This document shows, piece after piece, positions 35,310 through 43,614 of a stretch of DNA of 64,000 bases. Position 1 is the first letter of the stretch, and each line of letters starts with the position of its first letter. The translations under genes were made by a program, and so were the position numbers. The DNA lies in assembly GCA_030583605.1 (NCBI GenBank), contig CP129466.1, positions 496,001 to 560,000 on the forward strand, read 5' to 3'. The notes beneath the pieces are model-generated. The model searched no databases. It was not told the DNA's origin and saw nothing but the letters and a program-made list of their open reading frames with translations. The stretch comes from Gammaproteobacteria bacterium (lineage in GTDB: Bacteria > Pseudomonadota > Gammaproteobacteria > Steroidobacterales > GCA-2729495).

Positions 35310-36890
35310 ATGAATATCAACTCGCTGGCAGGAATCACACGATTACTTGCCTCAGTGCTCGCGGCAGTGACCATCATGGCCGGATGTGGTGGAAAGGAAC
35401 CGACACCGCCCGCGCAGGCGCCGGGTGCCCCTGGTGCAGCGCAACCACCCGCGCAGGCGCCTGCGGCTGCCGCCCCGGCCACACAGCTGCAGCCGACCAG
35501 CACCATCTGGACCCCCGAGGAGCTGGAGGAACTGCTCGCACCGATCGCCCTGTATCCGGACCCGGTCCTGGCGCAGGTGCTGATTGCGTCCACCAATCCG
35601 CAGGAAGTGCTCGATTCCGGCAACTGGCTGGTCATGAATCCAAAGCTTGAAGGGAAAGCGCTCGACGAGGCGGCAGAGAAGACCGGTTTCACGCCACCCA
35701 TTCGTGCGCTGATCCAGTTCCCGCAGGTCGTTGACCAGATGTGCCAGAACATGGGCTGGACCGAAGAGCTCGGCCAGGCCTACGTCAACGATCAGGCCGG
35801 CACGCTCGACGCCGTGCAGCGGCTGCGCCTGCAGGCCCGCGACGTCGGTAACCTGAAAACCTCGGAGCAGATGAAAGTTGAGACTAAAGAAGAAGACGGC
35901 AAAGAAGTTGTGGCCATTTCCCCGCCGAGTCCGGAGGTCGTGTACGTCCCGCAATACAATCCGACCACGGTCTATGCCGCGCCGCCCGCTGCGCCAGTGG
36001 CCACGGCGCCAGCGACGACGACCGTGGTCCAGGAAGAAGACGAAGGTCACAGCACGGGAACACTGATCACCACCGGCCTGTTGTCCTTCGGCGCCGGCCT
36101 GCTGGTCAGCGAGGTCTTCGACGACGATGACGACGATTATTACGGTTACGGCTGGGGTGCCCCGATGCCATATTACCCGCCGTATCCGTATCGGCCAGCG
36201 TACGGCAGCGGCTTCTATCCTTCCAACGGCTACAACCGCCCGAATAACTACATACGTGGTAGCGGTAACAACATCATCATCAACCAGGACGACAATGACT
36301 ACCGCAAGCGTTTCGACAACGGCGTTGCGGACCGGGGCCGCCGGCGCACAGAGAGCCCGATCTCGGCCGCGAAAGGGCGGCGTCCGGAGCTGAACTCGCT
36401 GAATGCCGATGCCGCGAGAGGCCCCAAGCGGGCGGCTCCGGCGCGCGGCGACGCCTGGAAAGGTCAGAACACGTACGCCGGCGCAAAACGCGGTAATCAG
36501 GGTGCTGCAGGCCGACAGACGACGCAGGCCCGCGCCGCTCCCAAGGTCCAGGGATCCTATGCGGGCGCGCGACCGGCGACGCAACCCGCAGCAAAGAGAG
36601 CGACACCGGCCAGAGCTCAAACCCGCACCGCTTCGCAACCCGCCAGCACAACGGCCGACCGTGGCCGCGCCCAGCCGGTCTCGCGCGCACCGGCGAGCGC
36701 TCGCCCGACCGCGCAACCGCAACATTCCGCAGCCTCATCACGCGATGGTCAGCAGGCGCGCGGCGGCTCATCTGGTTTCTCCCGGGCGAGCGGTGGCGCG
36801 AGTCAACGCGCGGCAAGTCAGCGCGGGCGCCAGAGCACGGGGAGGAGTGGTGGTGGCAGTTCCCGCAGCAGCGGCGGACGCAGGCGCTAG
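35310..36890 (+). CDS. DUF3300 lipoprotein
   Basis: The 526-residue protein starts with a lipoprotein signal (VLAAVTIMAGC), then a proline/alanine-rich linker. A DUF3300 core follows, including LLAPIALYPDPVLAQVLIAS, DSGNWLVMNP, IRALIQFPQVVDQMCQNMGW and VVYVPQYNPTTVYA. A membrane-like stretch TGTLITTGLLSFGAGLLVSE precedes an Asp/Tyr-rich and then Arg/Ser/Ala-rich low-complexity tail of about 200 residues. An envelope location is expected. DUF2950 genes commonly neighbour it, as here. Confidence 0.88.
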   Translation: MNINSLAGITRLLASVLAAVTIMAGCGGKEPTPPAQAPGAPGAAQPPAQAPAAAAPATQLQPTSTIWTPEELEELLAPIALYPDPVLAQVLIASTNPQEVLDSGNWLVMNPKLEGKALDEAAEKTGFTPPIRALIQFPQVVDQMCQNMGWTEELGQAYVNDQAGTLDAVQRLRLQARDVGNLKTSEQMKVETKEEDGKEVVAISPPSPEVVYVPQYNPTTVYAAPPAAPVATAPATTTVVQEEDEGHSTGTLITTGLLSFGAGLLVSEVFDDDDDDYYGYGWGAPMPYYPPYPYRPAYGSGFYPSNGYNRPNNYIRGSGNNIIINQDDNDYRKRFDNGVADRGRRRTESPISAAKGRRPELNSLNADAARGPKRAAPARGDAWKGQNTYAGAKRGNQGAAGRQTTQARAAPKVQGSYAGARPATQPAAKRATPARAQTRTASQPASTTADRGRAQPVSRAPASARPTAQPQHSAASSRDGQQARGGSSGFSRASGGASQRAASQRGRQSTGRSGGGSSRSSGGRRR

Positions 36891-36900
36891 GAGTCAGGTC

Positions 36901-37830
36901 ATGAGAAGCAACAACCGACTGTTTATCCTGGTCGCGGCCGTGCTGGCCGCTGGCTCAATCCTGGCAGGCTGCGCCAGGCAGCCTGAGGCGCATCAGTCGT
37001 TCGAGACGCCGGAGGCAGCCGTCGATGCGCTGGTCGCTGCGCTGGAGAAGGACGATGTGGCGCAGTTGCAGCGTCTCCTGGGCCCCGACGCGGAAGGCGT
37101 GCTCGCCTCCGGCGATGCGGTGCAGGACAAGACGGACCGTGCCGATTTTCTGAACGCGTATCGCGCGGCGCACACGCTGGTCGAGGAGAGCCCCGACCAG
37201 CGGACGTTGACTACGGGTCCCGATCAGTGGCCCATGCCCGTACCGATCGTGCGCAGGGATGGCCGCTGGTATCTCGATGGAAAAGAGGGCGCCGACGAGA
37301 TCGTGTATCGCCGTATCGGCGAGAACGAGCTTGGTGCCATCCGGGTTTGCCGCGGATTCGTCGAGGCACAACAGGAGTATGCCGCGGAGGGTCACGACGG
37401 AGACCCGGCGGGCATCTATGCGCTCAAGCTCATCAGCGATGAAGGGCTGCAAAACGGCCTCTATTGGCCGACTGCCGACGCCGGGCCCGAGAGTCCGGCG
37501 GGTCCATTCGTTGCTGCTGCAGCGGCCGAAGGCTACCGCCGGTCCGCGTTCCGCACGCCATACCATGGCTATTACTACCGGCTGTTGTACCGGCAGGGTC
37601 CCAACGCGTCGGGTGGCGCGCGTGAGTATTTCAGGGACGGCGTGATGACTGAAGGCTTCGCGCTGATTGCCTGGCCGGCCGACTACGGCGCGGGCGGCAT
37701 CATGACATTCATCGTCAACCAGGACGGTGTGATCTTCCAGAAGAATCTGGGCGAGGAAACCGAATCGGCGGTCGCTGCGATGGATGCCTACGACCCCGAC
37801 AGCTCATGGACCGCGGTGGAATCGAGTTGA
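36901..37830 (+). CDS. DUF2950 lipoprotein
   Basis: The 309-residue protein has a lipoprotein signal ending LAGC. The DUF2950 core includes FETPEAAVDALVAALEKDD near its start and FRTPYHGYYYRLLYRQGPNA and EGFALIAWPADYGAGGIMTF toward the end. It starts 11 bp after the DUF3300 gene, so the two are cotranscribed. Function of either family is not established. It should sit in the envelope with its partner. Confidence 0.88.
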   Translation: MRSNNRLFILVAAVLAAGSILAGCARQPEAHQSFETPEAAVDALVAALEKDDVAQLQRLLGPDAEGVLASGDAVQDKTDRADFLNAYRAAHTLVEESPDQRTLTTGPDQWPMPVPIVRRDGRWYLDGKEGADEIVYRRIGENELGAIRVCRGFVEAQQEYAAEGHDGDPAGIYALKLISDEGLQNGLYWPTADAGPESPAGPFVAAAAAEGYRRSAFRTPYHGYYYRLLYRQGPNASGGAREYFRDGVMTEGFALIAWPADYGAGGIMTFIVNQDGVIFQKNLGEETESAVAAMDAYDPDSSWTAVESS

Positions 37831-37869
37831 TGCGCCATCATCCGTGAGCAGTCAACCATGAACATGGTG

Positions 37870-37935
37870 TGCCCCACCGTGAAATGGGGGCCTTGGCTGA
37901 GCGAACGCCGGTGGGCAACGCTCGGAAGGATTACA
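37870..37935 (+). repeat. Partial duplicate of the following gene's 5' region
   Basis: The translation [13 protein letters not shown] here resembles [13 protein letters not shown] in the gene at 37950, about 130 bp downstream. The DNA is similar over about 60 bp. It is outside the chosen start codon and is probably a relic of tandem duplication or of a second insertion of the same gene family. Confidence 0.6.
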
Positions 37936-37949
37936 ACGAAAATCGCGCG

Positions 37950-38717
37950 ATGCTCATGGTCACAACAGAAGAACGGCGACTGCAGGAAGCTCGGGATCGC
38001 CATGTTCCATGGCGGAAATGGGGTCCCTATCTGAGCGAACGCCAGTGGGGCACGGTGCGCGAGGATTACAGTCAATCCGGAAACGCCTGGGACTACTTTT
38101 CACATGATCAGGCCCGATCGCGGGCTTACCGCTGGGGTGAGGACGGACTGGCGGGCTTTTCCGACGATCGACAGCGCCTGTGTTTTGCGCTGGCCCTGTG
38201 GAATGGGAAGGATCCCATCCTCAAGGAGGGGGACAAGGCGAAGGCCGAGCAATGGCTCACGCAGAGCGCAAAGCTCCTGCCCACCGCGCCCGCCGCATTT
38301 TTCCTCGGCAATGTTGCACGCGACAAGGGCGATACGCAGAGCGCGCTCAAGCTCTACCAGGCCGCAGCCACCTCGAAGAGCGACATCGGGCAAAGCGCCG
38401 CCGGCGACCTGGTGCGTCTCGACCTGCCGCAGAATCCCGGCAAGTATCTCGCGACCGCACCGCAATTGGCCGCGAACGGCCGCTTGGTGCTCGTCATCGA
38501 GAACCAGACGCCCCTGTCGCTCACGTATATCCAGGTGACGCCCGTGGTGGTGGACGCCGCCGGCAACATCGTGCGGCAGGCGAATCCCGTGGCCGTCGGC
38601 CGGACGCTCAAGCCCGGCGAGCGCGTCGCGGTCGATGCGGGGGTCGAAAGCGCATCGCCGCAGCAGCTGTCAGCCATCCGCTTCCGGATTGACAAGGCAC
38701 AGGTTGCAGAGGACTGA
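37950..38717 (+). CDS. Chimeric ORF: glucosidase-like N-terminus fused to TPR-like tail
   Basis: The product is about 255 residues. Its first about 85 residues ([19 protein letters not shown] through [17 protein letters not shown]) match the N-terminus of the large MGH1-type glucosidase family. From about residue 90 it switches to [20 protein letters not shown] and [14 protein letters not shown], a tail resembling TPR ends of periplasmic M48-type proteases. The junction near 38225-38235 keeps the frame. Neither parent is complete, so it is probably non-functional, though an intact frame is kept. The second parent is less certain. Confidence 0.55.
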   Translation: MLMVTTEERRLQEARDRHVPWRKWGPYLSERQWGTVREDYSQSGNAWDYFSHDQARSRAYRWGEDGLAGFSDDRQRLCFALALWNGKDPILKEGDKAKAEQWLTQSAKLLPTAPAAFFLGNVARDKGDTQSALKLYQAAATSKSDIGQSAAGDLVRLDLPQNPGKYLATAPQLAANGRLVLVIENQTPLSLTYIQVTPVVVDAAGNIVRQANPVAVGRTLKPGERVAVDAGVESASPQQLSAIRFRIDKAQVAED

Positions 38718-38744
38718 CGGCGCGCAACCGCGTTCGCGCGCCGT
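38717..38744. terminator. Hairpin after the chimeric gene
   Basis: ACGGCGCGC (38717-38725) and GCGCGCCGT (38736-38744) form a perfect 9-bp stem with a 10-nt loop, starting at the last base of the gene's stop. TTGG follows rather than a T-run, so termination would be moderate. Confidence 0.5.
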
Positions 38745-38809
38745 TGGAGCACCGGCGGCGGCGCCGAGCCGGGCTTGCCGAGGCCCCACACTGGCCAGAC
38801 CCACAAGGC

Positions 38810-38843
38810 GCAGGCCCGGCTCGCCCGTGCGTGCCGGGCCTGC
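38810..38843. terminator. Strong hairpin after glsB-like gene
   Basis: GCAGGCCCGGC (38810-38820) and GCCGGGCCTGC (38833-38843) form a perfect 11-bp stem with a 12-nt loop. It lies 2 bp after the stop of the minus-strand gene at 38846 and between convergent genes, so it may end transcription from both sides. Confidence 0.6.
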
Positions 38844-38845
38844 CG

Positions 38846-39091
38846 TTACTTGAATACCCCCAGCGCCCGCAGGATCACGATGAGGAGGATGGCGCCCCCG
38901 AGCGCAATGATGTAGCTCATCACGCCGCCACCACCGATGCCAAGCGCCCCGGCCAGCCAGCCGCCGAGAGCCGCCCCGATGATGCCGACGACCACGTTGG
39001 CGATCATGCCCATCTGGGCATTGGTTTTCATCACGATGCTGGCGAGCCAGCCGATAACCCCACCGATGACGAGCCAGATGATCAGGTTCAT
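38846..39091 (-). CDS. GlsB/YeaQ/YmgE-family stress membrane protein
   Basis: The 81-residue protein has three hydrophobic segments with glycine-rich small-residue packing, from MNLIIWLVIGGVIGWLASIV to VMSYIIALGGAILLIVILRA, as in YeaQ/YmgE. These are induced by envelope or acid stress in related bacteria. It is monocistronic, with a strong hairpin after it. Confidence 0.92.
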   Translation of the reverse strand: MNLIIWLVIGGVIGWLASIVMKTNAQMGMIANVVVGIIGAALGGWLAGALGIGGGGVMSYIIALGGAILLIVILRALGVFK

Positions 39092-39238
39092 GGTTATTCC
39101 TCCCCGTTGCGCCGGACGAGATGCCCGGCCGGTGTACTTCGCATGGGCGACTATAGCGCCTGCCGCCTGTCAACGCCTAGGCTCGCTCGTGAATGCTTAT
39201 GGCGGCCATAGGCCTACTGGCTGAGGTATTCTGGCCGC

Positions 39239-39412
39239 ATGGTCATACGCGGTTCGGGACGGCTGATAGCTTACCGGTTGGCCATTGCCGCGGCGGCGCT
39301 GGCATTCATCTGTGGTCCCGTGCGGGCGCAGGAGATGGAGCCGCGTGCCTATTCGCCGTCACCCGTAGGCATGACCTTCCTGGGTCTTTCCTGGCAGCGC
39401 TCCAGCGGCGGG
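39239..39412 (+). pseudogene. Outer-membrane channel-like N-terminal fragment
   Basis: The first about 58 residues have a signal peptide (YRLAIAAAALAFICGPVRAQ) followed by EMEPRAYSPSPVGMTFLGLS and RSSGGV, the mature start of MetA-pathway/SphA-like outer-membrane channels. The frame is lost at about 39413, where the IS91-family element begins. Confidence 0.7.
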
Positions 39413-39413
39413 G

Positions 39414-41024
39414 TGACCACTCGTCGAGCGTCACTACCGGGCATTCGTTGCGGCGCTTGGCACCCGCAGGCGCACGCTGCCCGCCTATGTACACGACGAG
39501 TTCGAGGCCCACCTGAAATGCGGCCGGCTCGAACATGGTTTTTTGCGGGTGCGCTGCACCGCCTGCCACGCCGAGCGGTTGATCGCCTATAGCTGCAAGC
39601 GCCGGGGCTTTTGCCCGAGCTGCGCGGCACGTCGCATGACGGAGAGCGCAGCGCTGCTGGTCGACGAGGTGCTGCCACGGGAGCCCGTGAGCCAGTGGGT
39701 GCTCTCGGTGCCGTTCCCGTTGCGTTACCTCTTTGCCACCGACCCGGTGGCGATGGGCGCGGTGCCTGGCATCGCCTACCGCGCCATAGCCGCGCACCTG
39801 GTGAGGAAAGCCGGGTTGACTCAGGCGCGAGCCAAGACCGGGGCCGTGACGCTCATCCAGCGCTTCGGCAGCGCGCTGAACCTCAATATCCATTTCCACC
39901 TGTTGGTGCTCGACGGCGTCTATGAGCTGACCGCGGCGGGGCCGCGCTTCCGCCGCGTGACGCCACCGACGCTGGCTGATCTCGAGGCGCTGCTCGAGAA
40001 TATCGTCGTGCGCATCGCCGGGCACCTGGAGCGGCGGGGATGGGTGGTGCGGGATGCCGAGAACGCTTACCTCAGCGCCGGCCCGGGCGAGGAAGATGGC
40101 CTGGCTGCAGTGGTCGGCCACTCGATCACCTACCGCATCGCGGTAGGGCCGAACGAGGGGCGCAAGGCGTTCACGCTGCAGACGGTCGCCGCGGCGCTGG
40201 AAGCGCCTGCCGGGGAGGAGCGGCTGGCGAAGCACTCGGGCTTCTCACTACACGCAGGTGTGGCTGCCGCCGCTCATCAACGCGACCAGGTCGAGCGGCT
40301 ATGCCGCTACATCGCGCGGCCCGCGGTGGCCACCGGGCGGCTCTCGCTCACCGCGCAGGGACTGGTGCGTTACACGCTCAAAACCCCGTACCGCGACGGC
40401 ACCACCCACGTCATCTTCGAGCCGCTGGACTTTATCGCGCGCCTCGCCGCGCTGGTGCCCAAACCCCGGGTGCACTTGACGAGGTACCACGGCGTGCTCG
40501 CCCCGCACAGCAGTCTGCGCGCGCAGGTCACCCCGGCGGGGCGGGGAAAGCACACTGCCCCCACCGAGCGCAGCCCGGCCGAGCGGCATCGCGCCATGAC
40601 CTGGGCCAAGCGGCTGAGGCGGGTGTTCCGCATCGACATCGAGCAGTGCGAGCGCTGCGGGGGGAAGGTGAAGATCATTGCGAGCATCGACGACCCGCAA
40701 GTCATCGGGGAGATTCTCGCGCACCTGGCGCAGGCCGGGCAGGCAGGCAGCACGCCGGCTGACATCAGCACGGCGCACCGCGCCCGCGGGCCGCCGGAGC
40801 AGAGGACGTTCGATCTCAACTGAAGCCGTGTCACGCGCCTGGGACCCGGGCGCGGCGCGGCCGACTGCGTCTGCCAGCTCGTGCAGTGCGAGAATCTGCC
40901 CCTCACGTCGCCATTTCCGGCAGCGCCAGCACCGGCTGAATCGCTCGGTCAGCGCTACAGAGGATCGCTGCCCGCGCGCCGGCTGGCTAAACTGGCCCGA
41001 GCATGGCCTTTGAATGTCTTATTC
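39414..41024 (+). mobile_element. IS91-family insertion sequence C (most complete copy)
   Basis: The element spans from the break in the channel gene (about 39413) to the shared terminus CTTTGAATGTCTTATTC ending at 41024. It carries an almost complete transposase gene. About 200 bp of non-coding end region follow the stop at 40823. IS91 elements move by a rolling-circle mechanism and can carry adjacent DNA, fitting the truncated genes next to each copy. Confidence 0.75.
39417..40823 (+). CDS. IS91-family transposase
   Basis: The frame opens right after a TGA at 39414 and gives about 468 residues without an ATG/GTG at the start, so the N-terminus may be missing or begin at an unusual codon. 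It has an N-terminal zinc finger (CTACHAERLIAYSCKRRGFC then PSCAARR) and the HUH motif in NLNIHFHLLVLDGVY. The catalytic-type Tyr lies in RYHGVLAPHSSLR, and a C-terminal CERCGGKVKI motif follows. All IS91-family hallmarks are present. Confidence 0.85.
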   Translation, partial: PLVERHYRAFVAALGTRRRTLPAYVHDEFEAHLKCGRLEHGFLRVRCTACHAERLIAYSCKRRGFCPSCAARRMTESAALLVDEVLPREPVSQWVLSVPFPLRYLFATDPVAMGAVPGIAYRAIAAHLVRKAGLTQARAKTGAVTLIQRFGSALNLNIHFHLLVLDGVYELTAAGPRFRRVTPPTLADLEALLENIVVRIAGHLERRGWVVRDAENAYLSAGPGEEDGLAAVVGHSITYRIAVGPNEGRKAFTLQTVAAALEAPAGEERLAKHSGFSLHAGVAAAAHQRDQVERLCRYIARPAVATGRLSLTAQGLVRYTLKTPYRDGTTHVIFEPLDFIARLAALVPKPRVHLTRYHGVLAPHSSLRAQVTPAGRGKHTAPTERSPAERHRAMTWAKRLRRVFRIDIEQCERCGGKVKIIASIDDPQVIGEILAHLAQAGQAGSTPADISTAHRARGPPEQRTFDLN

Positions 41025-41275
41025 GCAGGACGTGCGTGCGCTCGCCCAGGGGGCCGAGGTGGCCTACCGGCAGGACGTTGCTCGGCGAGACGGTCCATGC
41101 CGACCTCGCCTCGATCCCGGTGGCGGTCGACCTCGTCGACGTGTTCCGCAATTCCGCGGCGGCCGGTGCCGTGGTCAACGAAGCCGCCGCCGCGCGCGGC
41201 CGCCAGGCCGGCCTGACCGTGATCATGGACCGCTGCCCCGTCATCGAGTGGGGCCGCCTCGGCCTCTCTCCCTGA
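41025..41275 (+). pseudogene. CoA-binding-domain protein fragment
   Basis: After the IS91-family terminus the frame reads [20 protein letters not shown], then [20 protein letters not shown] and PVIEWGRLG. These are the end pieces of small CoA-binding (YccU-like) proteins. The joining of VDVFRNS to [10 protein letters not shown] shows an internal deletion, and the N-terminus is lost, so it is inactive. Confidence 0.65.
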
Positions 41276-41296
41276 TCCGCTCACCCCCTCCCTCCC

Positions 41297-41320
41297 TGTA
41301 GGAGCGGCGCCAGCCGCGAC
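41297..41320. repeat. REP-like palindrome
   Basis: TGTAGGAGCGGCGCCAGCCG, continuing CGAC, resembles the short extragenic palindromes common in Pseudomonas and Stenotrophomonas. GCGGC and GCCGC form the stem. Only one copy was noticed in the window. Confidence 0.45.
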
Positions 41321-41369
41321 TTCCCGATCGGCCTCGCGCCACGGCTGTTGCCAGGCGCTGAGTGGGTCG

Positions 41370-41482
41370 AACTGGAGAATACCGCGCGCGGCAGCATACT
41401 GCCGGACTACATGCAGGAGGAGTTCGCGGCGCATCTCAAGTGCGGGCGCCTGGAGCACGGGTTTATGCGGGTGCGCCCGCAC
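41370..41482 (+). mobile_element. IS91-family transposase N-terminal scrap
   Basis: The translation RGSILPDYMQEEFAAHLKCG then RLEHGFMRVR matches RRTLPAYVHDEFEAHLKCG and RLEHGFLRVR at the N-terminus of the main IS91-family transposase. It is diverged and short. It borders the TPR protein gene, so it marks the right edge of the scarred region. Confidence 0.65.
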
Positions 41483-41491
41483 CGCGGGCCA

Positions 41492-43264
41492 TCAGGCAGG
41501 TGCTGGCAAACCGAGCCTCACCAGCAGAGCCCTGTACTGCGGATCGGACTTCAGCAAGCCGAAGTGCCGACTGGTGAGAATCTCGGTCAGGCCGCCATCT
41601 CGCTGTTTGAACGCGCGCTCGAGCCATGTGAGCGCCGCCTCGCGCTCCCCGCGGAAGGCGTAGATCTCGCCGATCTGGTAGGCGGCGACCGTGCCGTAGC
41701 CGGCTACGAGGGCATTCAGGGCCGCGTCGGCTTCTGTCCGCCGGCCGCGTGCGAAGTCAATCAGTGCCACGCCATAGAGTTTCCAGAGCGGATCGCTCTC
41801 GTGCGCGATGACGCTGCCGGCATCGTCCATCTTGCCCTGCGCGAGCAGCGTTTCTGCGAGCATGACGTACAGACCCCCACCCGAAGGCATCATCTCGATC
41901 ACGTGCCGGGCGAGTGCTTCGGCGTCCCGGTTCTGGCCGAGCACCAGATAGACGCGTGCGAGGTTGTAGCGGAGCCCGGCCCGCAGCGGGTCGAGTTCGA
42001 TGGCCTGCCGGTAGCGTGCGATGGAGCGCTCGAAGCGTCCCATCGTCTGGTCCTGCAGCGCAGCCTTCATCAGGATGTCCGGGTTACGTGGCGCCAGCTG
42101 AACTGCACGATCGAGGCTCGCGTCGGCCGCCGGCCAATTCCAGTCGTAGACCGCCTGGATGTAACCGATGGCCGCATGCGCATGGGCGAGCGCCGGATCG
42201 AGTGCGAGCGCGCGCTCTGCCGCCGCGCGGCCGAGGCGATAGCCCTCGTCGAGCGGCATCTGCACGGTATATGAGGCCCGCGATGTATAGGTCTCCGAGA
42301 GCCCGACCCACGCCAGTGCATCGCGCGGATCGAGTTCGACTGCTGCCTGGAAATGCGCGAGCGCGAGGTCGAGCGCGTCGCGGGTGCGCAACTCGAGCTG
42401 GAAACGGCCCTGCAGGTAGCGATTGTAGGCCTCGATGTCGCGCCGCGCGGGCGCAGCGGCCGGGTTGGAGACGGTGAGGCGTACTTTGAGCGCACCGGCC
42501 ACCGCGGCTGCAATCTCGTCCTGCAAGGCAAAAATGTCGTCGACATTCCGGTCGTAGATCTCAGACCAGAGTTGCGAGCCGTCAGCGGCGCGAATGAGCT
42601 GTGCCGTGATGCGCAGGTGCTTGCCCGCCTTGCGCACACTGCCCTCAAGGAGATGGGCCACACCGAGCGACCCCCCGATCGCGCGCAAATCCTCGTGCCG
42701 CCCCTTGTACTGGAACGACGAGGTCCGGCCGATGACGCGCAGATCCTCGATACGCGCCAGCGCGGTCATCAACTCCTCCGAGAGCCCGTCCGCAAAGTAC
42801 TCCTGGTCCCGCGACTGGCTCATGTCCATGAATGGCAGCACGGCGATGGAGCGCGCATCCCCGGTGACCACGGCCGGCATTGGCGCAACCGGCTCCGGCG
42901 CCGCGACCGGCGCCGCGCGCTCCGGCATCAGCCGGTCGACGGCGATGGTGACGATGGCGACGGTGGCGAGTAACCCGATGGCGATATCGAGCTTGCGGCG
43001 GTTCGTAGCGGCGGCTGCTTCACCGCCCGGCGGCCGTTTGACCTTCCTGAAGCCCTCAGGCGTGATTTCATAGATCCACGACAGGACAAGAACCACCGGA
43101 AATCCGAGTACGAGCAGCGACAGCACGAGCTTGCCGGCCCATGGCGGTACGTCCAGTATGCCGAACAGCACACTCGCGGCCCGGAGAGTGGCCCATGACG
43201 CGGCGATATAAAGAACCGCGATGCGCACGACGTTTCGGCGCTTCAGCTCGGCGAACAAGGACAC
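41492..43264 (-). CDS. Membrane TolB/adenylate-cyclase-associated TPR protein
   Basis: The 590-residue protein has about three hydrophobic membrane segments in the first 110 residues (for example LVLSLLVLGFPVVLVLSWIY). A FlgO/TolB-like domain begins SIAVLPFMDMSQSRDQEYFA and includes GRTSSFQYKGR and LLEGSVRKAG. A run of TPR repeats follows (such as ALDPALAHAHAAIGYIQAVY). It resembles proteins found with adenylate cyclases or serine/threonine kinases, but no catalytic domain is present. Confidence 0.85.
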   Translation of the reverse strand: MSLFAELKRRNVVRIAVLYIAASWATLRAASVLFGILDVPPWAGKLVLSLLVLGFPVVLVLSWIYEITPEGFRKVKRPPGGEAAAATNRRKLDIAIGLLATVAIVTIAVDRLMPERAAPVAAPEPVAPMPAVVTGDARSIAVLPFMDMSQSRDQEYFADGLSEELMTALARIEDLRVIGRTSSFQYKGRHEDLRAIGGSLGVAHLLEGSVRKAGKHLRITAQLIRAADGSQLWSEIYDRNVDDIFALQDEIAAAVAGALKVRLTVSNPAAAPARRDIEAYNRYLQGRFQLELRTRDALDLALAHFQAAVELDPRDALAWVGLSETYTSRASYTVQMPLDEGYRLGRAAAERALALDPALAHAHAAIGYIQAVYDWNWPAADASLDRAVQLAPRNPDILMKAALQDQTMGRFERSIARYRQAIELDPLRAGLRYNLARVYLVLGQNRDAEALARHVIEMMPSGGGLYVMLAETLLAQGKMDDAGSVIAHESDPLWKLYGVALIDFARGRRTEADAALNALVAGYGTVAAYQIGEIYAFRGEREAALTWLERAFKQRDGGLTEILTSRHFGLLKSDPQYRALLVRLGLPAPA

Positions 43265-43354
43265 GCTGATACCCTCCCTCGACGCCGCGGTCGGCCGCGT
43301 GCGTACTCTAGCGCATCGCCTTGCCGCACCGGGATGTCATCCGGCACGCGAGTC

Positions 43355-43500
43355 ATGGCTGACGAGAGCCGGCGTTTCTACGGGCTGCAGTTCCATCCGG
43401 AGGCGACCCACATCGACCGCGGGCAGCGCGGATCATCGAGCGCTGTACGCGCGACCTCTGCGGCTACCCGGACGCCTGGCGGCCGGGCAACAGCCGCTGG
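43355..43500 (+). pseudogene. GMP synthase glutamine-amidotransferase fragment
   Basis: The frame begins ADESRRFYGLQFHPEATH, the FHPEVTHT catalytic-His region of GuaA. A two-base shift then leads to RIIERCTRDLCGYPDAWRPG in the next frame, matching the segment that follows in GuaA. Only about 50 residues remain, so it is a dead relic. An intact guaA must lie elsewhere. Confidence 0.6.
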
Positions 43501-43614
43501 GTGGAATGCGTAAGGGGATCGCTGCGGCCGGTAGCGTCCCGGCAAGAAAATCAGGGGGCAACACGCAGCGACCCTCCCGCTCACACAGAGCCGAGCGCCC
43601 GTGAGCAGTCCGGG

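Noticed and set aside
36130..36300. Asp/Tyr-rich stretch in the DUF3300 gene as a tandem repeat
   Set aside because: It is low-complexity coding sequence without a regular repeat unit.
38717..38843. CRISPR-like repeats
   Set aside because: The only repeats in the window are single inverted pairs, with no regular spacers or cas genes.
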